A stretch of DNA of 64,000 nucleotides from Gp6-AA40 sp036802945 (lineage in GTDB: Bacteria; Acidobacteriota; Vicinamibacteria; Vicinamibacterales; UBA2999): NCBI GenBank assembly GCA_036802945.1, contig DAIRVG010000006.1, forward strand, positions 1 through 64,000, read 5' to 3'. The translations under genes and the position numbers were made by a program. Each line of letters opens with the position of its first letter. Position 1 is the stretch's first letter. Positions 18,560 to 27,046 of the stretch are shown here, piece by piece. The notes under the pieces are model-generated. The model had not been told where the DNA came from. It did no database searches and saw nothing but the letters and a program-made list of their open reading frames with translations.

Positions 18560-18646
18560 CAAATCCCAAAACCCAAGTCCCAAGAGCCAAATCCCAATCT
18601 CACCGGCTCTTGGGATTTGGGATTTGGAGCTTGGGATTTGGGATTT
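18560..18646. repeat. Word-repeat hairpin, word AAATCCC / GGGATTT
   Basis: Left arm repeats AAATCCCAA-like words, right arm repeats TTGGGATTT, with CTCACCGG in the centre, so the region can fold into a long imperfect hairpin. It spans from the queG start to just before the acnA stop. The same word family appears at 25527 and, more weakly, at 49523. Confidence 0.85.
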
Positions 18647-18654
18647 AACGAGCG

Positions 18655-21402
18655 TCAGCTCCGCGAAACCAGCTGACGCACAACATACGGGAGGATGCCG
18701 CCGTGGCGGAAGGCGATCAACTCCTCCGGAGTGTCGATCCGCGCGGTCACCTTGAATTCCTTCACGCTCCCGTCAGCGGCCTTTGCCTGGACGCCGACAT
18801 CGCCGCGCGGCTTCAGTCCTTCGCCCGTGCCCACGAGGCTGTACTCCTCGGTCCCCGTGAGCTTCAGCGACGCCGCGGTGTCACCCGTCCTGAACTGCAG
18901 CGGCAGCACGCCCATGTTGACGAGGTTGCTGCGGTGGATGCGCTCGAACGATTCGGCAATTACTGCCTTTACGCCGAGCAGGAAGGTCCCCTTCGCTGCC
19001 CAGTCGCGCGAGGATCCGGATCCATACTCCTTGCCCGCGATCACCAGCAGCGGCACCTTGCTCTCGCGGTACTTCTCCGACGCGTCGTAGATCGTCATCA
19101 GCTCGCCGCCCGGCTGGATGATCGTCCATCCGCCTTCGGTTCCAGGCGCTATCTGGTTCCGCAGCCGCGTGTTGGCAAACGTGCCACGCACCATCACCTC
19201 GTGGTTGCCCCGGCGCGCGCCGTACGAGTTGAAGTCGGAGGGCTTCACTCCGTGCTCGATCAGGTACTTGCCCGCAGGGCTGTCGACCTTGATCGCTCCG
19301 GCAGGCGAGATGTGATCCGTCGTGACGCTGTCGCCGAGGAGCGCCAGCACGCGGCCGCCTCTCAGTTCCGTGGGCGGCGGCGGCGTCATCGTCATGCCTT
19401 CGAGGAACGTCGGCTTGCGGATGTACGTCGAGTCTCCCCACGCGTACCGGTTGCCCTGAGGCACGGGGAGCTGCTGCCAACGCGTGTCACCCTTGAAGAC
19501 GTCGCGATAGCTGTTCCTGAACATGTCGGCGTGGACGGCGCGCTGCATCGTTTCCTGCAGCTCCTGTTCGGTCGGCCAGATGTCTTTCAGAAACACAGGC
19601 TTGCCGGATTTATCCTCACCGAGCGGCTCGGTCGTGAGATCTTTCGTAATCCATCCGGCGAGCGCATAGGCCACGACGAGCGGCGGCGACGCGAGATAGT
19701 TGGCGCGCACGTCCTGCTGAATGCGCCCCTCGAAGTTGCGGTTGCCGCTGAGCACCGAGCAGACCACGAGGCTCTTCTCGCGGACGACGGCCGAGACTTC
19801 GTCGGGCAGCGGACCGCTGTTGCCAATACATGTCGTGCAGCCGTATCCCACCAGATCGAATCCGAGCTGATTGAGATACGGAGAGAGTCCGGCAGCGTCG
19901 AGGTATTCGGTGACGACTTTCGAGCCGGGTGCCAGGCTGCTCTTCACCCACGGTTTCCGCGTCAGGCCGCGTTCCACGGCCTTCTTGGCCACAAGGCCAG
20001 CGCCGATCATCACGCTCGGATTCGAGGTGTTCGTGCAGCTGGTAATCGCGGCAATGACCACCGCGCCATGGTCGAGCTCCTCGAGCGCCGGGTCTAACAC
20101 CGCCACGCCGGACTGCGCGATCGCGCCAGTGGCGGTCGCAACTCCCTGCCTCGCGCCACCCGCATCGGACGCCCTTGCGGACTTCGGCGCGACCTGCATC
20201 GTCGGCAGCGCCACCTGGAACGCGGCTTTGGCATTCCTGAGCGACACGCGATCCTGCGGCCGCTTCGGACCCGCGAGGCTCGGCTCGATCGAGTCCAAAC
20301 TGAGCTCCACCGTGTCGGAATAAATCGCATCGGGCGCGCCCTCTATGCGGAACAGACCCTGGGCGCGCGCGTACGCCTCGACCAGCTCCACGCGCGATTC
20401 GTCGCGTCCCGTGAGGCGCAGGTAATCGAGCGTCATCTCGTCGATGGGGAATATCGCGACCGTGGCGCCGTACTCGGGACACATGTTCCCAAGGGTGGCG
20501 CGGTCCGCGATCGTCAGGTGCTTGAGTCCCTCGCCGAAGAACTCGACGAACTTGCCGACGACGCCAGTCTTCCGGAGCAGCTCCGTAATCGTGAGCACGA
20601 GGTCGGTTGCGGTCGCGCCTTTCGGCAGCGCGCCGGTCAGCCGGACGCCCAGGACCTGCGGAATCAGCATCGAGCTGGGCTGCCCGAGCATCGCGGCCTC
20701 CGCCTCGATGCCGCCAACGCCCCAGCCAACGACGCCCAGTCCGTTGACCATCGTCGTGTGCGAATCGGTGCCGAACAGCGTATCCGGGTACGCTACGGTC
20801 TTCCCATCAACCTGCTCCGAGAAAATCACGCGGGCAAGATGCTCGATGTTGACCTGGTGCACGATTCCCGTGTCCGGCGGGACAACCTCGAAATTGCGGA
20901 ACGCCCGTTGGCCCCAACGAAGGAAGGCATAACGCTCGCGGTTGCGCGCGAACTCGAGCTCCGCGTTGAGTGCAAAAGCATCAGCGCGGGCGAAGTAGTC
21001 GACCTGCACCGAGTGGTCGATCACAAGCTCGACGGGCTGTCGCGGATTGATGCGGTCCGGGTCGCCGTTGAGCGCGACCATCGCATCGCGCATGGCGGCC
21101 AGATCGACTACGCAGGGCACGCCGGTGAAGTCCTGGAGCAGCACGCGCGCGGGCATGAATGAGATTTCCTGCTCGAGATTCGCCTTGGCGTCCCAGTCCG
21201 CTATCGCCCTGACATCGGCCGCCTTCACGAAGGCGTCATCTTCACGACGCAGCATATTCTCGAGAAGGATCTTCATTGAGTAGGGCAGCCGCGAAACGCC
21301 CTTGAACCCCGCCTTCTCGAGCGCGGGAAGGCTGTAGATCTGAACTGTTTGTCCGCCGACGCGGATCTCGGTGCGCGTCTCGAAACTGTTTCGTGTCGTC
21401 AT
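18655..21402 (-). CDS. acnA: Aconitate hydratase A
   Basis: 915 residues, normal for the AcnA/IRP1 class. Isomerises citrate to isocitrate in the TCA cycle with a 4Fe-4S cluster: ligands in ITSCTNTSNPSVM and YGCTTCIGNSG. The N-terminal domain has LLQDFTGVPCVVDLAAMRD and DSHTTMVNGLGVVGWGVGG, and the swivel domain EYGSGSSRDWAAKG. ATG start. The only other TCA-type enzyme is not in the window. Divergent from the small hydrophilic gene at 21537. Confidence 0.96.
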   Translation of the reverse strand: MTTRNSFETRTEIRVGGQTVQIYSLPALEKAGFKGVSRLPYSMKILLENMLRREDDAFVKAADVRAIADWDAKANLEQEISFMPARVLLQDFTGVPCVVDLAAMRDAMVALNGDPDRINPRQPVELVIDHSVQVDYFARADAFALNAELEFARNRERYAFLRWGQRAFRNFEVVPPDTGIVHQVNIEHLARVIFSEQVDGKTVAYPDTLFGTDSHTTMVNGLGVVGWGVGGIEAEAAMLGQPSSMLIPQVLGVRLTGALPKGATATDLVLTITELLRKTGVVGKFVEFFGEGLKHLTIADRATLGNMCPEYGATVAIFPIDEMTLDYLRLTGRDESRVELVEAYARAQGLFRIEGAPDAIYSDTVELSLDSIEPSLAGPKRPQDRVSLRNAKAAFQVALPTMQVAPKSARASDAGGARQGVATATGAIAQSGVAVLDPALEELDHGAVVIAAITSCTNTSNPSVMIGAGLVAKKAVERGLTRKPWVKSSLAPGSKVVTEYLDAAGLSPYLNQLGFDLVGYGCTTCIGNSGPLPDEVSAVVREKSLVVCSVLSGNRNFEGRIQQDVRANYLASPPLVVAYALAGWITKDLTTEPLGEDKSGKPVFLKDIWPTEQELQETMQRAVHADMFRNSYRDVFKGDTRWQQLPVPQGNRYAWGDSTYIRKPTFLEGMTMTPPPPTELRGGRVLALLGDSVTTDHISPAGAIKVDSPAGKYLIEHGVKPSDFNSYGARRGNHEVMVRGTFANTRLRNQIAPGTEGGWTIIQPGGELMTIYDASEKYRESKVPLLVIAGKEYGSGSSRDWAAKGTFLLGVKAVIAESFERIHRSNLVNMGVLPLQFRTGDTAASLKLTGTEEYSLVGTGEGLKPRGDVGVQAKAADGSVKEFKVTARIDTPEELIAFRHGGILPYVVRQLVSRS

Positions 21403-21496
21403 ACCAACCCAGAATTGTACTTCGCGTGGCGCGGGTTGGAAAAACGCACGGGCTCGCTCGGTGTGATCAGTTGCGGCACATTACTCAGCCGCCTGC

Positions 21497-21511
21497 CGGC
21501 ATCTCCCTTGC
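21497..21511 (+). promoter_or_regulatory. Sigma-54-type -24/-12 promoter candidate
   Basis: CGGCAT, CTCCC, TTGC keeps the GG and GC ten bases apart and differs from TGGCAC-N5-TTGC at two positions. It ends 25 bases before the ATG of the hydrophilic protein at 21537, almost the same spacing as at 1575. Upstream, CCAACCC (21404-21410) and GGGTTGG (21433-21439) form an inverted repeat. Confidence 0.5.
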
Positions 21512-21536
21512 GAATTTGACCGCGGAGGTGTCCCTC

Positions 21537-21854
21537 ATGGACAAGAACAAGAACGCCCGGGGTCAGCGGAACCAAGGTCAACAGAATCAGGGTCAGCAGG
21601 GCCAGGGTTCGAAGGACCGGAATTGGAACGACACGTCGCAGTCGAACACCAATCGCGAGCCAGCTGAAGGTGGACGCGGCCAGGACACCGGCAATCGGGG
21701 CAACCCGAGTGGCCCGGAACGAGGCAGCGGCACCCAGGACGAAAGGAACTCGAGCGGCATCTCCAACCGGGGGATGAACAAGAGCGAAGAGCAGGCAGAT
21801 CTGCCGAGCCGGGGCTCGAGCGATGAGGATTGGGGCGATCAGTCCGAGCGGTAA
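21537..21854 (+). CDS. Low-complexity hydrophilic protein of unknown function
   Basis: 105 residues made almost entirely of Gly, Gln, Asn, Arg, Ser, Asp and Glu (for example QNQGQQGQGSKDRNW), with no signal peptide, membrane segment or cysteine; probably disordered. GGAGG precedes the ATG at 21537, and the frame upstream of it has no ribosome site. Composition recalls desiccation or stress hydrophilins. It shares a sigma-54-like promoter, start spacing and initial MD with the gene at 1575. Function unknown. Confidence 0.72.
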   Translation: MDKNKNARGQRNQGQQNQGQQGQGSKDRNWNDTSQSNTNREPAEGGRGQDTGNRGNPSGPERGSGTQDERNSSGISNRGMNKSEEQADLPSRGSSDEDWGDQSER

Positions 21855-21959
21855 GAACGGCAGATCGAGAGCGAAATAGCTACAGTGAGACCCGACAACT
21901 CATCCGCGACGTTTCGTGAAGCTCGACGTGTGGATGCGGATGTGTCACAAAACCGCGCC

Positions 21960-22007
21960 AAAAAAAGCTGACTGAGGATTCACGGCGTTCCAGCCGCGAG
22001 TCCTCAG
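21960..22007 (-). terminator. Intrinsic terminator after lpxB
   Basis: Minus strand: CTGAGGACTCGCGG pairs with CCGTGAATCCTCAG, followed by GCTTTTTTTGG. Stem of about 12 pairs and seven Ts, starting three bases after the lpxB stop. Classic rho-independent terminator. The bases 21855-21959 hold no gene. Confidence 0.85.
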
Positions 22008-22009
22008 CC

Positions 22010-23140
22010 TTACGCCTTCTCGCGAGCAACCGCCAGTACCGCGTCAGCGGCCCGCCCGCTGGCTCCCGAGCCACCCAGTTTTTCGCGCACGCGTCGCAAC
22101 GCGTCGCGCGTCCGCGAATACAACCCGCGATCGGTCAACAAACGAACCGTCTCGTCGGCCACACGCGCGGGCGTGAAGTCATCCTGGATCAATTCCGGCA
22201 CGATGCGCTCCCCCGCGACCAGGTTCGCCATTGCATATGTATCGACACGGACAAAAGGCTTGCCGATACGGTACGTGAGCGGCGACAGCCGGTAGACGAC
22301 AACCATCGGACGCTCGTGAAGGGCTGCCTGTACGGTCGCAGTGCCCGACGCGGTGATGACGACATCGCTCGCGGCCAGCACGTCGTCGGTGCGCTCGCGG
22401 ACGAGGACGGGCCCCGACGCGCCAAGCAGCGGCGCAAACAATGCATCTTGCAGATTTGGCGCGGCGGCGACTATGAACTGCACGCCCGGTACGCGCGCGC
22501 GAATCAGCGGCAGCGACGCGGCCATGTCCGGGACGATCCGCCGGAGCTCGTTGGGTCGGCTTCCCGGCAGCAGCGCAACGGTCGGCGCGTCCGCCACAAG
22601 CCCGTGCTCGCGAAGCAGCGCGGCACGCGGCGCCTTCACGCCCACGAGATCGATCAGAGGATGCCCCACGAACTCTACGGGGACCCCTTCGCGCCGGTAG
22701 AGCGCTTCCTCGAACGGGAAGATCACCAGCACGCGATCAACGAATCGCTTCATCGTCCGCATGCGGCCGGCGCGCCACGCCCAGAGCTGCGGGCTGATGT
22801 AGTAGACGATCGGGATGCCGAGCCGATGCAGCGCGGCCATCAATCGGAAGTTGAAGTCGGGGAAATCAATCGCGACGAACACATCGGGCCGAGTGGCGCG
22901 GGCGGCTGCCACCAACCGGCGCAGCATCGCGTAGGAGCGCGGCAGCACACGCAGCGCTTCGGTGAGACCGGTCACCGAGAGTCCCTGGAAATCGCCGACC
23001 AGACGCGTACCCGCCGCAGCAAGCTGCCGCCCGCCGAATCCAAACACATCCGCTGACGGTTCGCGGCTCAGGATCTCCGATACGAGCGCACCCGCGTACA
23101 GATCACCGGACGGCTCGCCGCACGAGATCATGATGCGCAT
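22010..23140 (-). CDS. lpxB: Lipid-A-disaccharide synthase
   Basis: 376 residues, GT19 glycosyltransferase that joins UDP-diacylglucosamine and lipid X in lipid A synthesis at the inner membrane. N-terminal ISCGEPSGDLYAG, FGFGGRQLAAAG, YYISPQLWAWR, FPFEEALYRREGVPVEFVGHPL, LLPGSRPNELRR and ASGTATVQAAL are the family landmarks. It shows the organism has a Gram-negative outer membrane. lpxD lies at 27802 but the genes are not in one operon; lpxB has its own terminator. Confidence 0.95.
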   Translation of the reverse strand: MRIMISCGEPSGDLYAGALVSEILSREPSADVFGFGGRQLAAAGTRLVGDFQGLSVTGLTEALRVLPRSYAMLRRLVAAARATRPDVFVAIDFPDFNFRLMAALHRLGIPIVYYISPQLWAWRAGRMRTMKRFVDRVLVIFPFEEALYRREGVPVEFVGHPLIDLVGVKAPRAALLREHGLVADAPTVALLPGSRPNELRRIVPDMAASLPLIRARVPGVQFIVAAAPNLQDALFAPLLGASGPVLVRERTDDVLAASDVVITASGTATVQAALHERPMVVVYRLSPLTYRIGKPFVRVDTYAMANLVAGERIVPELIQDDFTPARVADETVRLLTDRGLYSRTRDALRRVREKLGGSGASGRAADAVLAVAREKA

Positions 23141-23259
23141 GGCTGCGGGATACTACTGGCTGGTCCGGGCTGAATCGGTACTACCCACGTTGAACCACGA
23201 CCGCGGTTTCGTGGCCGCGACAACGGAGCGGCCACCCACTGATTCGCAACATGCGGCCA

Positions 23260-25632
23260 CTAGAGCGGCTGCTGGAACAGCGAGGCGTCGACCGGGACGT
23301 TGAACGCAACGCTCTTGAGTGTGCGATCGAGAATCAACCGCCCATCGCGCAGCACTGACGCCTTGAACGGCACTTCGATCCCATTGACCTTGCGATAGTC
23401 CGAGAACACTTCTTCCGCCTGAGACGGACGGCCGTCCGGCCCCGGCGTCGTGTAGGCCTGTCTGACGATTCGGTTGTTCTGGTCGATGTACAGCCGAACC
23501 GGCGTCAGGCCCTCACCACTGATCTCGATGACCTTGAGTGTGACGCCGTCTTTCCCTTCCTCGGGAAGCGGTCGAACCGAGAGCTTCCCCTCCGACGCGG
23601 CGATCAGCAACGGAAACGTGTCGCGCCGGACGGTCGCGGCGAAGTCGCTTCGCATCGCCGGGGGCGCGGCGGACACGCCGGCGGGATCTCTCACCCATGC
23701 AGATCCGGCGTTGTAGGCCTGGACGTTCTGCTGTCCGGCAAAGGTGGCGTCGACCCGGAACTTGTCCGGGTACACGACATACGTCTTCGTCGGGATGAGC
23801 GTGGGTCCACGAGGCGTGGTGACCGACATGTCCGCATCGACGACGACCGTGCGGATCCCTTTCAGCACGTCGAGGCCACCCTTCGTCTGCACCACACGCC
23901 GCAACAAGTCGTTCGGAGGGTTCGAGACGTTCGAAGCGTTCGGGACGTTCTGACCGTTCGGAGCATTCACCGGCGCAGCGGGACGGGGGTTTACTTGTGT
24001 CTGGGTGTAGGCCGTGCGGCGCGGATCTTCCTGCCCGACGAAGCTCGAAGAGCGAAGTCGGGCAAGGTCCGCGATGAAGCCCGCCGGCGCGTTCTCGACC
24101 CGCTGACGCTCCTTCTTCAACGTCGGTGACATGAGATCGAGCTGATCGACCGGAATGACTTCATACCCGCCGAGCCCGAGCTCGATCAGCTGCGACGCGA
24201 ACGCCCGTGCGTTGCCGACCAGCACGATGGAGAGCCGGTCCGGTCTTACGTATTGGCGGGCGACGCGCTGGATGTCGTCCGGGGTGACGGCGAGCACGCG
24301 CTCGCGGAACGATCCGATCTCGGAGACCGGCAGATCGAAGAACAGGACGTTGAGCACCTGTGTGGCGATCTGATCCGGCGTTTCGATCGTCAGCGGAAAG
24401 CTGCCCGACAAGTACGCCTGCGCGTCCGCCAGCTCGCGCTCGCCCACGCGCTCGCGCGCCAGGCGCGCGAACTCGTCGACCATCAGGCGAAGGGCCTGGC
24501 CGGTCGTATCGGTGCGGGTGTCGGTCTGCGCCACGAAATCTCCGGCGTCCTTGCGCGCCTCGGCGTCCGCCTCGGCTCCGTAGGTCAGGCCGTACTGCGA
24601 CCGCAGCACCTGGTGCAGCCGGTTGGCCCCCTCGCCGCCGAGGATCTTCACGGCAAGATCCCACGCCATGTAGTCCGGGTGCTTCCGCTGGATGGCAAGC
24701 TGGCCTACGCGGATGCTCGTTTGCACCGCATCGGGCTTGTCGATGATCACGATCCGGCGCGCGGATGGCGGCGGCTCGACGCGATTGACCGTGGGCAATG
24801 TCCCCCGCGGCCAGGCCCCGAACGCTTTCTGCGCGGCCGCGAACGCCTCGTCGCTCGTGACATCGCCAACAATGGCGAGCAGCATGTTGTTCGGAACGAA
24901 GTACTGCCGGTGGAACGCCTGCAGATCGTCGCGCGTCAAGGCGGCGAGCGTCTCCTCCGTGCCGCTCCCAGGCAGCCCGTACGGGTGGAACCCGTAGACG
25001 AGCCGGTCGAACACGACGTCCGCAATGTAGCCGGGGTCGCCGGCATTCACGCGCAGCGACGACAGGACCTGGTCCTTCTGCCGCTCGATCTCCTCCGGCG
25101 CGAACGACGGATTGCGCGCCACGTCGGCCACCAGATCCATCCCGACCTGGAACGAATCCTTCATGACGATCGCGTTCACGAACGAGAGATCGGTTCCGGC
25201 GCCGGTGCCAAGATCACCGCCGATGAAATCAATCTGATCGGCGATCTGCTGGGCACTCCGCGTCGTGGTTCCCTGATCCAGAAGGGATGCCGTGAGATTG
25301 GCAACGCCCCCCTTTCCCTTCGGATCCTGCGCCGCCCCCGTCCGCACGAGCAGGCGGACGCTGACGGCGGGCTGTTCGTGATGCAGGACGACGACGACCT
25401 GCATGCCGTTTGGCAGGGTGCGAATCTCGTACGGAGGAAACGCCGCGTCATGCGCGGCGAGCGGACGAGGCGGGGCTTCCGAGGGCCAGTCCCGCGCTTG
25501 CGCGAACGCACCGGACGCGCACAGGACAAATCCCAAAACCCAAATCCCAAGACCCAAATCAAAACGCAGGTGGGATCGTCGCAATGCCATTGGGATTTGG
25601 GCTTTGGGATTTGGGATTTGGGATTTCCTCAT
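23260..25632 (-). CDS. M16-family inactive subunit fused to LolA-like domain, exported
   Basis: 790 residues. Start ATG 25632 overlaps the stop of the partner gene (ATGA). The signal peptide reads RFDLGLGIWVLGFVLCASGA then FAQA and is encoded by the GGGATTT word repeat. Residues about 60-480 are two M16 peptidase halves (YEIRTLPNGMQVVVV, AVSVRLLVRTGAAQD), but the zinc motif HxxEH is replaced by NLTASLLDQ, so it is the non-catalytic subunit. After a repeat-derived linker (NGQNVPNASNVSNPPND) comes a beta-rich domain resembling LolA/outer-membrane lipoprotein sorting proteins (TKTYVVYPDKFRVDATF, VRLYIDQNNRIV). The longer upstream frame is antisense noise. Confidence 0.88.
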   Translation of the reverse strand: MRKSQIPNPKAQIPMALRRSHLRFDLGLGIWVLGFVLCASGAFAQARDWPSEAPPRPLAAHDAAFPPYEIRTLPNGMQVVVVLHHEQPAVSVRLLVRTGAAQDPKGKGGVANLTASLLDQGTTTRSAQQIADQIDFIGGDLGTGAGTDLSFVNAIVMKDSFQVGMDLVADVARNPSFAPEEIERQKDQVLSSLRVNAGDPGYIADVVFDRLVYGFHPYGLPGSGTEETLAALTRDDLQAFHRQYFVPNNMLLAIVGDVTSDEAFAAAQKAFGAWPRGTLPTVNRVEPPPSARRIVIIDKPDAVQTSIRVGQLAIQRKHPDYMAWDLAVKILGGEGANRLHQVLRSQYGLTYGAEADAEARKDAGDFVAQTDTRTDTTGQALRLMVDEFARLARERVGERELADAQAYLSGSFPLTIETPDQIATQVLNVLFFDLPVSEIGSFRERVLAVTPDDIQRVARQYVRPDRLSIVLVGNARAFASQLIELGLGGYEVIPVDQLDLMSPTLKKERQRVENAPAGFIADLARLRSSSFVGQEDPRRTAYTQTQVNPRPAAPVNAPNGQNVPNASNVSNPPNDLLRRVVQTKGGLDVLKGIRTVVVDADMSVTTPRGPTLIPTKTYVVYPDKFRVDATFAGQQNVQAYNAGSAWVRDPAGVSAAPPAMRSDFAATVRRDTFPLLIAASEGKLSVRPLPEEGKDGVTLKVIEISGEGLTPVRLYIDQNNRIVRQAYTTPGPDGRPSQAEEVFSDYRKVNGIEVPFKASVLRDGRLILDRTLKSVAFNVPVDASLFQQPL
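23910..23968. repeat. In-gene word repeat, word GTTCGGA/GTTCGAA
   Basis: GTTCGGAGG, GTTCGAGAC, GTTCGAAGC, GTTCGGGAC, GTTCTGACC, GTTCGGAGC follow each other at nine-base spacing and keep the frame. They encode the Asn/Pro/Val linker between the M16 part and the LolA-like part of the peptidase subunit. Looks like one arm of a word-repeat hairpin caught inside a gene. Confidence 0.75.
25527..25626. repeat. Word-repeat hairpin, word AAATCCC / GGGATTT, inside a gene start
   Basis: Left arm CAAATCCCAAAACCCAAATCCC and continuing copies, centre with GGTGGGATCGTCGC, right arm repeats of TTGGGATTTGGG. It ends four bases before the ATG on the opposite strand. Read on the minus strand it encodes residues 3-35 of the M16 subunit, including the signal peptide. 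Confidence 0.9.
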
Positions 25633-26984
25633 CGCCTTGCTCCCGCGCCCGCGCTCTTGGGCTGGATGTAGAGCACCGTGCGATTGTTCTCTGTGAAGTA
25701 GGTGCGCGCCACGCGCTGGATGTCCATCGACGTCAGCTTCTCGAAAATGTCGATCTCCGCGTCCGCCCGGGTGACATCGTTGTGGATCACCGCGGCGTGC
25801 GCGAGGTGAAGCGCTTTCTGCTCGTTGGTCTCGCGGCCGATGATGTAGTCGCGCATGAACTGGTTCTTCGCGCGATCCAGCTCGTGGCTCGTCACCGGCG
25901 TGGTCTTCAGGTCTTCGAACTCGGCGAGCAGCGCCTGTTCGACCGTCTCGGCGGACTGACCAGCCGGAATGATCGCCACCGCGTAAAACAGGTTCGGGTC
26001 TTCGAGGAGGTTCGCGCTCCCGAACGCCGCGACCGCGATGCGCTTGTCGTAGACGAGGTCCCGCGTAATGCGCGCGCTCTCGCCGTCGAACAGGATCTTC
26101 GACGTCAGATGCAGCGGATACGAATCCGGATGGCCGTCGTAGGCGACGTGATACGCAACGACCACCGCCGGCAAGGGCCATTCCTCCTGGACGACGGCGC
26201 GACGCTCCTGCGTCTGATCGGGTTCCTTCGGGATGTCGCGCGGCACCGGCTTGGCGGCCTTCGGCACCCGGCCGAAGTACTGCGTGACGAGCTGCATTGC
26301 CTGCGCCGAGTCGAAATCGCCGACGAGGGTCACGACGGCATTTTCCGGCACGTAATATGTGTTGTGGAAGTCGCGCACGTCGTCGAGCGACGCCGACTCG
26401 AGATCCTTCAAGCTGCCAATCGTCGGGTGCTTGTACGGATGGCTCACGAACGACTTATCGAACAGGATCTCGTTGAGACGTCCGTACGGCTGGTTGTCGA
26501 CACGCAGCCGCCGTTCTTCCTTGACGACTTCGACTTCCTTCTGGAACGCGTCGCGGTCGACGCGAAGCGTCGCCATCCGATCGGCCTCGAGCCACAGGGC
26601 GAGCGGCAGATATTGCGCGGGCAGCGTCTCCCAGAAGACCGTCGCGTCTTCCTGCGTATACGCGTTGCTGCGGCCGCCGATGCTCGCGATGATCGACGTG
26701 TGCGACTCGGGCTGCACGTTCTTTGAGCCCTTGAACATCATGTGCTCGAACAAGTGCGCGAACCCGGTTCGTCCCGGCTTCTCGTTTCTCGAGCCGACGT
26801 GGTACCACACCGACAGATGCACGATCGGCGTTGAATGATCCTCGGACAGGATCACGCGCAGCCCGTTCGGCAGCGTCGTTATCTGGTACTCGAGCCTGGG
26901 CGGATGAACGGCCGCGTGCAGCGGGACGACGATGGCGCCGACCGCCGCGGTGAGCAGGACGAGCAAGCGAACGAAGCGGATCAC
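25629..26984 (-). CDS. M16-family zinc metallopeptidase, exported
   Basis: 451 residues. Signal peptide (LLVLLTAAVGAIVVPLHA), then the active M16 half with zinc motif HLFEHMMFKG (HxxEH) near residue 77 and the distal Glu in the EVEVVKEERR helix near 150. The C-terminal half is the second M16 domain. Pitrilysin-like processing protease, probably periplasmic, acting with the inactive subunit encoded directly downstream by ATGA overlap. GTG start at 26984, no strong ribosome site. Confidence 0.92.
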   Translation of the reverse strand: MIRFVRLLVLLTAAVGAIVVPLHAAVHPPRLEYQITTLPNGLRVILSEDHSTPIVHLSVWYHVGSRNEKPGRTGFAHLFEHMMFKGSKNVQPESHTSIIASIGGRSNAYTQEDATVFWETLPAQYLPLALWLEADRMATLRVDRDAFQKEVEVVKEERRLRVDNQPYGRLNEILFDKSFVSHPYKHPTIGSLKDLESASLDDVRDFHNTYYVPENAVVTLVGDFDSAQAMQLVTQYFGRVPKAAKPVPRDIPKEPDQTQERRAVVQEEWPLPAVVVAYHVAYDGHPDSYPLHLTSKILFDGESARITRDLVYDKRIAVAAFGSANLLEDPNLFYAVAIIPAGQSAETVEQALLAEFEDLKTTPVTSHELDRAKNQFMRDYIIGRETNEQKALHLAHAAVIHNDVTRADAEIDIFEKLTSMDIQRVARTYFTENNRTVLYIQPKSAGAGARR

Positions 26985-26995
26985 ATTTCTATGAT

Positions 26996-27045
26996 AGGGG
27001 GTCAGGCCCCATTTCGCTTTGATGAAATGGCGTCCGCCCCCAGTT
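26996..27045. repeat. GGGGTCAGGCCCC-type repeat fragment
   Basis: GGGGTCAGGCCCC is a near-palindrome; ATTTCG and GAAAT follow around CTTTGAT, and the block ends TCCGCCCCCAG. It separates the M16 pair from the barrel-like gene. It appears only once in the window, so its repeat status is inferred from palindromic structure. Confidence 0.45.
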
Positions 27046-27046
27046 T

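Noticed and set aside
18655..21402. Frames on the plus strand inside acnA
   Set aside because: The aconitase reading is complete with all cluster ligands; the opposite frames are shadows.
21393..21536. N-terminal extension of the hydrophilic protein at 21537
   Set aside because: It would pass through the promoter region and lacks a ribosome site, whereas GGAGG precedes ATG 21537.
24253..26726. Long plus-strand open frames across the M16 genes
   Set aside because: They are antisense shadows of GC-rich genes with Arg/Asp/His-rich, family-less translations and no ribosome sites.
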